DNA of 64,000 nucleotides from Xanthobacter aminoxidans (lineage in GTDB: Bacteria; Pseudomonadota; Alphaproteobacteria; Rhizobiales; Xanthobacteraceae). Positions 54,801 through 60,775 of the stretch are shown piece by piece. How positions within the stretch are numbered: the first letter of the stretch is position 1; each line of letters opens with the position of its first letter. The notes under the pieces are model-generated. The model saw only the letters and a program-made list of their open reading frames with translations. It was not told the origin of the DNA and ran no database searches. The DNA lies in the NCBI RefSeq assembly GCF_023571765.1, contig NZ_JAMJXC010000012.1, forward strand, positions 62,001 to 126,000. Direction: 5' to 3'. Both the position numbers and the translations under genes were made by a program.

Positions 54801-56771
54801 GGCGTCGGCAACGCCATCCGCATCTTCTCGGCCGACTTCGCCACGGTGAACATCGGCACCAACAATGCGGTGATCGGCTCCGGCAAGAGCTGGGGCGAGG
54901 CGGTGATCTCGGTCAACAGCGATGACGGCACCATCATCAACGTGGGTGCCGGCACGCTGGTCAGCTCCTGGAGCTACCTGGGCGGCAATAACCTGCCCGG
55001 CCTGATCGTGGCGGCGAGCGACATCGTCATCGACACCGATGGCGGCGCCACCACCATCACCAACTACGGCACCATCGTCGGCCGCATCGGCCTCACCAAC
55101 AACGACGACACCTTCAACAACCTGTCGTCGAACACCTGGATCACGGTCGGCAACAACTACTTCGGGGGCGGCAACGATACCCTGAACAACACCGGCCGCA
55201 TCGTCACGGCGCTGCAGGGCGGGGTGGCCGAGACCACCACCTTCAACAGCCTCGAGACCTTCAACAACGGCGATCCGCTCTTCCTCCAGAGCGGCCTGCT
55301 GACCATGATCGACGAGACCCCCGGCCAGATCGCCGGCAACGGGACCCGCGACGTGACCTACGTGAGCGGCACCTGGAACGGCGTCGGCAACAGCAAGGTG
55401 GGCCTCGACAGCTACCTCGGCGCGCCGGGCTCCACCTCGGACCAGCTCGCGGTTGGCGGCCTCGACGTGAACGGTGTTGAGATCGCCGGCCTCGTCACCA
55501 CCGGCTCCACCGGCCTCGTCATCCACGACGTCAACGCGGGACCGGGCGCCTTCAACCTCGCCGGCATCAAGGTGGTGGACGTGCAGAGCGCGGCCGGCAC
55601 CACGGACCCGACGAGCTTCTACATCTCGCCCGGCTCCACCAACTACTCGCCGAAGTTCGGCGGCGTGATCGACAAGGGCCTGTTCTTCTATGACCTCACG
55701 GTCATCGGCAACGACCAGTATCTGATCGGCCTCCCGGACCAGGAAGTGTTCGAGCTGCCCAAGCTCGTCACCGGCGCCCAGGCCATCTGGCACGAGACCA
55801 CCGGCGTGTGGCTCGACCGCCAGGCCGACCTGCGCACCTACCTGCAGGGCACCCCCACGCAGCTCGTCACCAAGGAAGGCATCAAGACCATCGATGGGGC
55901 TCCGGCCTCCGTCACCCCCGGCATCTGGGGCAAGGTGGTCGGCAGCTGGGGCTCTCGCGACGCCTCCAACACCTTCGCGGCTGGCGGCGGTCTCTACGGG
56001 TTCGACACCGGCTACAACCAGAGCATCTACGGGTTCATGGCCGGTGCCGACTTCGGCAAGGAAGGCGTGTTCGCCACCAATGACGCGGTGGTGTTCGGTG
56101 TCCTCGGTGGCTACGTCGGGTCCAACCTGAACTTCAGCAATTCGCCCACCTCGGCGGATTACTCGGGCGGGACGGTCGGTGCCTATGCCACCTACATCAC
56201 CGGCAACTGGTACTTCGACGCCCTCATCAAGGCCGACTTCCTCTCCATGGACTACAACGCGCCGACGCTCGCGGGCATCGGCTACTTCGGAAAGTCCACG
56301 GACGCCCGGAACGTCGGCTTCGCGCTCGATACCGGCTACCGGCTCTACACCTGGGCCAATGGCGGGTTCGTCGACGGCCTCGCCACCCTGACCTACGTGA
56401 ACACCAACATCTCCAACCTCGCCATTGCCGGAAACACCTTCGTGGACTTCGGCAACAACGACAGCCTGCGCGGCAGCCTCGGCGCCCGCGTCGGTGGCCA
56501 GATCTACGACGCCGCCACCTACAAGGTGCAGGCGAGCGTGACCGGCCGCCTCTGGTACGAGTTCCTCGGCGACAACGCCGTCACGATCTTCAATCCGGGC
56601 GTGCCCTTCGGCACCGTCGACAACTTCGACGGCCTGTTCGGTGAAGTCGGCGTCGGGTTCAACGTCTTCGCCAAGGACTCGGGCTGGAACAGCTTCGTGA
56701 ATGCCGACGTGAAGTTCGGCGACAACTACACGGCCGGCAGCGCCAAGGGCGGTGTCCGCTACCAGTGGTGA
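48864..56771 (+). CDS. Giant autotransporter (type V secretion) with solenoid repeats
   Basis: This is a 2635-residue predicted autotransporter adhesin. The long signal region ends near residue 50 (ARALLLSSALATVLAGVIQPGTANA). The passenger (about 55-2300) is Gly, Thr, Val, Asn-rich with many approximate repeats, as in a beta-solenoid. In the middle, units of 52-54 residues (core LLGVGGLIGGTGGTLTVETK then VDSANGFGVAALGFG) are arranged in a 160-residue super-repeat. The C-terminal barrel (about 2350-2635, from TPGIWGKVVGSWGSRD) ends in RYQW, the aromatic end typical of outer-membrane proteins. ATG 48864 is preceded by GGGGGTGAAG. The first 750 bases are less GC-rich than the rest. Binding target unknown. 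Confidence 0.9.
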   Translation: MVNTGGTILSGANVRSSAKGASVTRGRARALLLSSALATVLAGVIQPGTANAADPCVGNAGSNPTSITCSGGPAAQGAAFTTKNNVTVTSDGTTNITSGGLSVTAKETTFIGSFGKDITANGMAGSFTGGNNGIRLDADGGITDGSVQFNNFSGSAHGTTGNGIYLRGGSIQLNNFSGTATGDSGDGVHVEAGALGSISANSFSGTATGSVNGISLNAAGVIPGSTAISLNNFSGTATGGTGTGILLYTNVGNISVNNFTGTATGGDNGIGATTLVGDITMTGFAGSATGTEASSNGINLNAVAGDITFSSTPAAFVSGGTNGLNFNALGTVNATTNGGFFSGTTGSGASLNAREVDLTANNSFFTGGTNGVAALGTNLDLNFVGGTAIGTSGDGINATAVGFSLGGTQIPAVADVSTSGTFVQGGTNGINATATSVGLTGIGVDATTTVTANGGSVTGGTGAGIFASAITAPVTGGPNTASTTVQGSADVTGGSNGIFALAGSLNGNANTTVNVSGDVEGTNGNGVFALGASVGSFSGFDPNDPSTWNSAVGTGKATVDVTTKDNVTAGNGTGILAVGIGTGNEVTVDARDNVDATGGFGVLAGSIGTGGTVDVTTKSVSGTQGGVLGFNTDGNVNVHTTGTVEVASGGLIGVGAISNNGNATVNFSGVIDPPLIGAGSLTIGNGTATTNTAGTIDADLIGVIALNVGDGRAVVDNNASVQSSVGANPLLGVGGIKVGNNNAGLDVDVQNNGVVTDYAVGVLGLAVGNGNDVSVNNKGVVDAGFLGVGGIVVGEGTGVETVKVRNSGAIETDGIGVLGAALDLNGTGAGTNVDVNNSGTVTGGFLGVAGIAVGEGSGTTVKVVNSGAISDNAGIGVLAGAFGDNHTVTLNNQGAITADLGGVVGVVGGDNGKLNVTNSGAISTQGAAVAGLVVGDEGQVKVTNTGAITGGLLGVGGVVIGDNTTGIATTVEVKNSAAITNDGIGVLGGGIGDNQVVKVSTSGAIDSGLLGVGGFSIGANGNVDVKTTAAVTSGGAGVVGAGIGDNSVVKVTTGEQVDGTFLGVGGLIGGAGSQLTIVTEDKVTSSDGFGVAALGLGTGQTINVTTQQEVSGDLLGVGALNLGGGGTTVNVETQAKVTSASGFGVLGGSIGTGANTVNVTTQKQVSGDLLGVGGVIGGTGGTLTIKTMDTVDSANGFGVAALGLGSNTIDVTTDKAVTGRYLGVGALALGDSNSVTVHTKDTVKSADGLGVFGGAIGTGANTVSVTTDKAVEGRYLGVGALGIGDTNTVTVHTLDTVTSSDGFGVFGGGLGTGASTVSVTTDKAVTGDLLGVGGLIGGTGGTLTVETKDTVDSANGFGVAALGFGSNTIDVTTDKAVTGRYLGVGALALGDTNAVTVHTKDTVKSADGFGVFGGAIGGGANTVKVTTDQTVDGRLLGVGGILGATGGSLDINTKAAVTSTDGFGVAGLAFGNNNTVKVLTEGTVSGDLLGVGALSIGDGGTVDVHTLAAVTSANGIGVLGGNIGAGQQVTVVTDGTVNAAIAGVVGFNTGGNTDVTVNQKVSVAAGGFIGAAAIAGGTGNATLTINGVIDPPAIGGGALTIGSGTATVNVNAEVQATTIGIVGANIGNGAIDVNVNAGGTIKSDGIGILTFKLGDGPTTIDVDAAVGGLSGAATGGDGIFALAFGESPVTINTTANGTINAGDDGISVGHIGGGNITITTNGTITAGDEGIQVLSAALTTGDVTVTNNAAITATDNGIFILKGGDGAVLVNANANVTSTTANGVEANVLFGTGDVTVNQGASTTIAAQDFGVIASKTFGTGNVSVTTGTASAINATAGGIFAGRFAGTGDVVVTTGLLSNITTVGNGIEAQSIGSTGNVTVTTGTTSGVTAGGDGIVANKFAGSGDVFLTTGTSSAVAAGDDGLTATNFAFGPGNDVFVATGVNSVVLANDKGIRAGGWDNVTVNTSDGSIIRGDADMTGVGNAIRIFSADFATVNIGTNNAVIGSGKSWGEAVISVNSDDGTIINVGAGTLVSSWSYLGGNNLPGLIVAASDIVIDTDGGATTITNYGTIVGRIGLTNNDDTFNNLSSNTWITVGNNYFGGGNDTLNNTGRIVTALQGGVAETTTFNSLETFNNGDPLFLQSGLLTMIDETPGQIAGNGTRDVTYVSGTWNGVGNSKVGLDSYLGAPGSTSDQLAVGGLDVNGVEIAGLVTTGSTGLVIHDVNAGPGAFNLAGIKVVDVQSAAGTTDPTSFYISPGSTNYSPKFGGVIDKGLFFYDLTVIGNDQYLIGLPDQEVFELPKLVTGAQAIWHETTGVWLDRQADLRTYLQGTPTQLVTKEGIKTIDGAPASVTPGIWGKVVGSWGSRDASNTFAAGGGLYGFDTGYNQSIYGFMAGADFGKEGVFATNDAVVFGVLGGYVGSNLNFSNSPTSADYSGGTVGAYATYITGNWYFDALIKADFLSMDYNAPTLAGIGYFGKSTDARNVGFALDTGYRLYTWANGGFVDGLATLTYVNTNISNLAIAGNTFVDFGNNDSLRGSLGARVGGQIYDAATYKVQASVTGRLWYEFLGDNAVTIFNPGVPFGTVDNFDGLFGEVGVGFNVFAKDSGWNSFVNADVKFGDNYTAGSAKGGVRYQW
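52428..53400 (+). repeat. 480-base tandem duplication within the autotransporter passenger
   Basis: Segments beginning GACAGCGCCAACGGCTTCGG at 52437 and 52917 are nearly identical for about 170 bases and remain similar afterwards, an offset of exactly 480 bases (160 codons). Each block holds three solenoid units (52, 54 and 54 residues). This indicates recent block duplication inside an older 52-54-residue array. Confidence 0.8.
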
Positions 56772-56798
56772 GCGGCACCTGATCCTCGATCAGTCCGG

Positions 56799-56835
56799 CG
56801 GGCGGCGTGCCTTGAAGGTGCGCCGCCCGTTTCTT
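56799..56835 (+). terminator. Rho-independent terminator after the autotransporter
   Basis: A 9-bp stem CGGGCGGCG / CGCCGCCCG with a 13-base loop is followed by TTTCTT, 28 bases after the stop codon. Confidence 0.75.
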
Positions 56836-57029
56836 CTCCGGGGACAAGATCGTGACGGTGCTTGGCTTTCGCTCCAGGCCGTCCCATCCTTCCCGTTCGG
56901 GTCAGAGCTGCGGGCGCAGGCCGCCCGGTTCCGGGCCCGCGTTTTCTGGCCCGCGTCGCGTCAGTCCCCGCATTTCGTCCCTTCTCCGGATTCCTTCTGT
57001 CCCCGGGTCCTCGTCCACGGAGGCGTCTC

Positions 57030-57695
57030 GTGATCCTTTCCCGTCTGTTCCGCACCACCTCCTTCCGCGCCAGCCCCTTTCTCGCCCTTGCCGCGCTCCT
57101 CGCGGCGACGCCCTTCGCCGTGCTGTTCTCCGAGGACACGGGCGCCGTCACCGTGGCGCAGACCCAGCAGGCGGCGCCGGCCCAGAACCGCACCGCCCAG
57201 AACCGCACTGCCCAGAACCAGCCGGCCGCCCCGGCCGCGCCCGCCGGCCCGGTGAAGACGGAGACCCAGTCGTTCGACAATTGGGTGCTTACCTGCCAGG
57301 AGGTGCCCCCGGCCGCCGGCGCCAAGGCCGGCAAGAAGACCTGCTTCGCCGTGCTGCGCATCACCGACAACCAGTCGAAGCGCGTGGTCGTGGTGTGGAA
57401 GATCGGCCGCGACGGCAAGGATGTGCCGACCATCGCCATCACCACCCCCACCGGCGTGCTGGTGCGCGACGGCGTGGACCTGGTGCTCGGCCAGAACACC
57501 CGCAAACTCGCCTACCAGTGGTGCAACGGCACCGAGTGCGAGGCGAGCATTGCCTACGACGCGGCCCTCGCCAAGGAGCTGTCCGCCGCCAAGGAAGCCA
57601 CCATCGCCTTCCGCCTGCAGGATGGCCGGCAGGTGAACGTCAAGGTGGGCGTCACCGGCGTGGACAAGGTGCTGGCCGGGCTGGCCAAAAGCTGA
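57030..57695 (+). CDS. Invasion-associated locus B (IalB) family protein
   Basis: This 221-residue exported protein is of the IalB family, known from Bartonella invasion but widespread in free-living alphaproteobacteria. A signal or anchor segment (ASPFLALAALLAATPFAVLF) is followed by a low-complexity linker with AQNRT repeated, then the IalB domain: QSFDNWVLTCQE, KTCFAVLRITDNQSKRVVVVWKIG and LAYQWCNGTECEASIAYD, with cysteines placed for disulfides. Start GTG 57030 has GGAGG at good spacing. It follows the autotransporter by 258 bases beyond a terminator. Molecular function is not established. Confidence 0.88.
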   Translation: MILSRLFRTTSFRASPFLALAALLAATPFAVLFSEDTGAVTVAQTQQAAPAQNRTAQNRTAQNQPAAPAAPAGPVKTETQSFDNWVLTCQEVPPAAGAKAGKKTCFAVLRITDNQSKRVVVVWKIGRDGKDVPTIAITTPTGVLVRDGVDLVLGQNTRKLAYQWCNGTECEASIAYDAALAKELSAAKEATIAFRLQDGRQVNVKVGVTGVDKVLAGLAKS

Positions 57696-58050
57696 AGGGC
57701 CGGCTGAGCCAAAGGGCTGAGCGGGCCGCCCCCCGTCGCCCTGTCGCTTCTGTCACGCATCCTCACCACCGTCATCCCCCGGCTTGTCCGGGGGATCCAC
57801 TTTGCCGCTTGTCCGCTTCATCCGGCCCGGCACCCCTCCGGCGGAAGGGTGGATCGCCCGCACAAGGCGGGCGATGACGGCGCTCTTCTGGGCAGGCCGG
57901 GGCACGCTGGCCCATGCGGCGAGACCCCTCCCAGCCCCTCCGCCCGCTCGCACCCCGCCGATCTTCACGCCGGGCCCCACCCGCGTTGCGCGCGCGGCGG
58001 CAGCTCTCTAGGGTCGCGCTCGAGTTGAGACCCGCGCCCCGGAGGCCCTG
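57696..58050. other. Intergenic region between ialB-like and adenosine deaminase-like genes
   Basis: This 355-base gap contains a family 2 repeat at 57769-57880. The remainder is GC-rich with no clear promoter; the GGAGG for the next gene lies at its end. Confidence 0.6.
57769..57880. repeat. Paired-hairpin intergenic repeat, family 2, copy B
   Basis: This 112-base element is bounded by CCGTCATC and GATGACGG. Each 32-base arm (57769-57800 and 57849-57880) folds on itself: the left stem is CCCCCGG/CCGGGGG, the right CGCCCGC/GCGGGCG. The arms differ from each other at positions that remain paired within each arm. It is related to 41977-42083. Confidence 0.85.
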
Positions 58051-59598
58051 TTGCGTCGCCGTATCCTGATCGCCGCGTTCGTCCTGATCGCGGCTTGTGT
58101 CGCCATCCGGGCCGCCGTCGTCGCCAGCAACCTGCCCGAGGCGCTCACCGCCGCCCATTTCGAGGCGTTGCGGCCGGAGCCCAACCGCCAGCGCGCCTTC
58201 CTCCATCGCATGCCCAAGGGCGGCGACCTGCACACCCACCTGTCGGGCGCGGTCTATGCCGAGCGGCTGATCGCCTGGGCCATCAAGGATGGCTTGTGCC
58301 TCGATCCCGCCGCCATGAACATCCTCTCCCCGCCCGCCGACGCGAGCGCGGATAAGCCCTGCGGCACCGACCCGAAGATCGTCCCCATCGCCGACGCGGT
58401 GGCCGGCTGGCGCGGCCAGACCACCTTCGATCTTCTGGTGGATGCGCTCTCCCTGCGCTGGTTCCTGCCAACCCCTCAGGTGCCCTCGGGCCACGACCAG
58501 TTCTTCGCCTCCTTCTCCAAGTTCAATCCCGCCGCCGGCGGGCCGGACTGGACGCGCACCCTGGAGCGCACCGCCGAGATGACGGTGGACCAGCTGCGCC
58601 AGTACGGCGCCGACAACGTGCAATATGCCGAGCTGATGGTGACGCTGATCGAGGGCGAGGACCGCCGCCGCCTCGGCCAGGCCGTCGGTGCCGAGCGCGA
58701 TCCCAAGGCCATGCTGGCGGCGCTGGACAAGGCCGGCATGGCGGATGTGGTGCGCCGCCGGGTGGAGGACATCAAGGCCCTCGTCGCCCGGGTGGAGGCG
58801 CTGCGCGGCTGCGCGGCGGATGCGACCCGCCCCGGCTGCGGGGTGGATTTCCGCTACATCGCGCAGGTGAACCGCAATGGCGCGCCGGCCGAGGTCTTCG
58901 CCCAGACGGCGGTGTCGGCGGCGCTGGTGCGGGCCCTGCCGGATGTCGTCGCCGGCTTCAATTATGTGGGGCCGGAGGACTACCGCACGGCCCGGCAGGA
59001 CTACCGCGCCCACATGCAGTGGATCGGCTTCCTCGCGGGCAAGGACGTGCCGGTGGCGCTCCATGCGGGCGAATTGTGGATCGGGCTGGTGCCGCCGCCG
59101 GATCTCGACTTCCACATCCGCGATGCGGTGGAGACGGCGGGGGCGCGGCGCATCGGCCACGGCACCGCCATCGGCTTCGAGCGCGACATGGACGGGCTGC
59201 TGGCGGAGCTGAAGGCGCGCGGCGTCGCCATCGAGATCGCGCTCACCTCGTCCGACGTGATCCTCGGCGTGCGCGACCGCCGCCACCCCATCCGCACCTA
59301 TCTCTCCGCGGGCGTGCCGGTGACGCTGGCCACCGACGATGCGGGCGTCTCGCGCATCGACCTCACCAACGAATATCTGCGGGCGTCGCAGGACCACGGC
59401 CTCGGCTATCGCCGCCTCAAGGGCTTCGCCGAGACCGCCATCGACAAGGCCTTCCTGTCGCCGCCGGAAAAGGCCCGCCAGCGCTCCCGCCTCGATGCCG
59501 CGTTCACCGCCTTCGAACGCGAGGTGACGGACGCCCTGCCGCTGGGCACCCGCGTCAGCGCCTTCCTCCGCGCGATGGTGGGCGCGGGCGGGCATTGA
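58051..59598 (+). CDS. Exported adenosine deaminase-family enzyme (ADGF-like)
   Basis: This 515-residue amidohydrolase of the adenosine deaminase family has an N-terminal membrane or signal segment (ILIAAFVLIAACVAIRAAVVA), so it probably acts in the periplasm. Zinc and catalytic residues are GDLHTHLSGA (HxH), HAGEL with the catalytic Glu, RIGHGTAIG and TDDAGVS with the two Asp. Extra length over cytosolic enzymes (about 340) lies before the barrel and in a middle insertion, as in secreted ADGF proteins. Start TTG 58051 has GGAGG five bases before it. A nucleoside-salvage role outside the cytoplasm is inferred. Confidence 0.9.
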   Translation: MRRRILIAAFVLIAACVAIRAAVVASNLPEALTAAHFEALRPEPNRQRAFLHRMPKGGDLHTHLSGAVYAERLIAWAIKDGLCLDPAAMNILSPPADASADKPCGTDPKIVPIADAVAGWRGQTTFDLLVDALSLRWFLPTPQVPSGHDQFFASFSKFNPAAGGPDWTRTLERTAEMTVDQLRQYGADNVQYAELMVTLIEGEDRRRLGQAVGAERDPKAMLAALDKAGMADVVRRRVEDIKALVARVEALRGCAADATRPGCGVDFRYIAQVNRNGAPAEVFAQTAVSAALVRALPDVVAGFNYVGPEDYRTARQDYRAHMQWIGFLAGKDVPVALHAGELWIGLVPPPDLDFHIRDAVETAGARRIGHGTAIGFERDMDGLLAELKARGVAIEIALTSSDVILGVRDRRHPIRTYLSAGVPVTLATDDAGVSRIDLTNEYLRASQDHGLGYRRLKGFAETAIDKAFLSPPEKARQRSRLDAAFTAFEREVTDALPLGTRVSAFLRAMVGAGGH

Positions 59599-59644
59599 AG
59601 GCGGGGCCGTTCCCCGCCATCCTCCGCGCAACGGGGGAGGGGTG

Positions 59645-60775
59645 ATGGCCGGGGATGACGAGCGGGCCACGGGCCCGGCGCCCATGCAGGGGGGCGGGTT
59701 CTACAATGACCACGCCCAGCATCAGGCGAAGGGCGGCGCCCACGGGCTGCCGCTGATCGACCGGGCGTTCGAGGGCATGGAGCTGCAAGCGCCCGTCACG
59801 CTGGCCGATTATGGCAGCGCCACGGGGCGCAACTCGCTGGTGCCCATGGGGCTCGCGCTCGGCCATGCGCGCCGGCGGCTGGGGCCGGACGTGCCGGTGA
59901 GCGTCGTCCACACCGACCAGCCGGGCAATGATTTCTCCGCCCTGTTCGCGCTGCTGCGGGACGATCCCGACAGCTATCTCCGGCGAGATGCGCGCGCCTT
60001 CGCCTCGGCCGTGGGGCGCACCTTCCATGAGCAGGTGCTGCCGGATGCCAGCGTGGATTTCGGCTGGTGCTCGTTCGCCGCCCACTGGATGAGCCGTGCG
60101 CCGGTGATGCCGGCGGGCCATGTGTGGCCGCGGCAGACGGCGCCGGCGGTGCGCGCCGCCTTCGCCGCGCAGGCGGCGGCGGACTGGCAGGCCTTCCTCG
60201 CCGCCCGTGCGCGGGAGCTGAAGCCGGGCGGGGCGCTGGTGGTGGTGCAGCCGAGCCTGCCGGAGGACGAGCCCACCACCTTCCCGGTGCTGATGGCGTG
60301 GGTGGAGGCGGAGCTGGACGCCATGGCGCTGGGCGGGATGCTCACAAAAGACGAGCGCGGGCGCATGACCATCCTCGTCTTCGAGCGCACCGCCGCCGAC
60401 GCCCGCAGTCCGTTCGCGGACGGCGCCTTCGCGGGGCTCACCCTCGTCGCCGAGGAGGCGCGGGAGATGCCGGACCCGTTCTGGCCGGCCTATGGGGTGG
60501 ACGGGGACGCGGCGGCGCTGGCGGAGAAGCATCTCGGCTTCTTCCGTGCGCCGTTCCTGCCCTCCCTGCTGGCGGCGCTCGACGCCGGCCGCGATGGCGC
60601 CTTCCGCGAAGGGTTCACGACGCGGCTGATGGAGGCGCTGGACCGGCGCATGCGCGCGGCGCCGCAGCCGCTTCTGTCCCCCATGGTGATCCTGACCGGG
60701 CTGTACCGGAAGGCGGGGGCGGGCTCTCACGTCGGCGCGGAAAAGCCCGCCGCCAGCGCCACCGGCACACCGTAG
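59645..60775 (+). CDS. SABATH-like SAM-dependent carboxyl methyltransferase
   Basis: This 376-residue protein has the order of plant-type SABATH methyltransferases: GGGFYNDHAQHQ at the start, LADYGSATGRNSL as SAM motif I, HTDQPGNDFSALF, and SFAAHWMSR in the position of the plant SSSLHWLS signature. SABATH enzymes methylate carboxyl groups of small acids such as salicylate or jasmonate; bacterial members are less studied. ATG 59645 is favoured by GGGGGAGGGG. Its last 49 bases overlap the end of the convergent GGDEF-EAL gene. Confidence 0.82.
   Translation: MAGDDERATGPAPMQGGGFYNDHAQHQAKGGAHGLPLIDRAFEGMELQAPVTLADYGSATGRNSLVPMGLALGHARRRLGPDVPVSVVHTDQPGNDFSALFALLRDDPDSYLRRDARAFASAVGRTFHEQVLPDASVDFGWCSFAAHWMSRAPVMPAGHVWPRQTAPAVRAAFAAQAAADWQAFLAARARELKPGGALVVVQPSLPEDEPTTFPVLMAWVEAELDAMALGGMLTKDERGRMTILVFERTAADARSPFADGAFAGLTLVAEEAREMPDPFWPAYGVDGDAAALAEKHLGFFRAPFLPSLLAALDAGRDGAFREGFTTRLMEALDRRMRAAPQPLLSPMVILTGLYRKAGAGSHVGAEKPAASATGTP

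Noticed and set aside
49509-55793. A 2094-codon open frame on the minus strand opposite the autotransporter
   Set aside because: It mirrors the Gly/Thr/Val repeats of the sense gene, gives a low-complexity Ala/Asp/Gly/His product with no domain, and has no supporting start. Strong GC bias removes stops in this frame.
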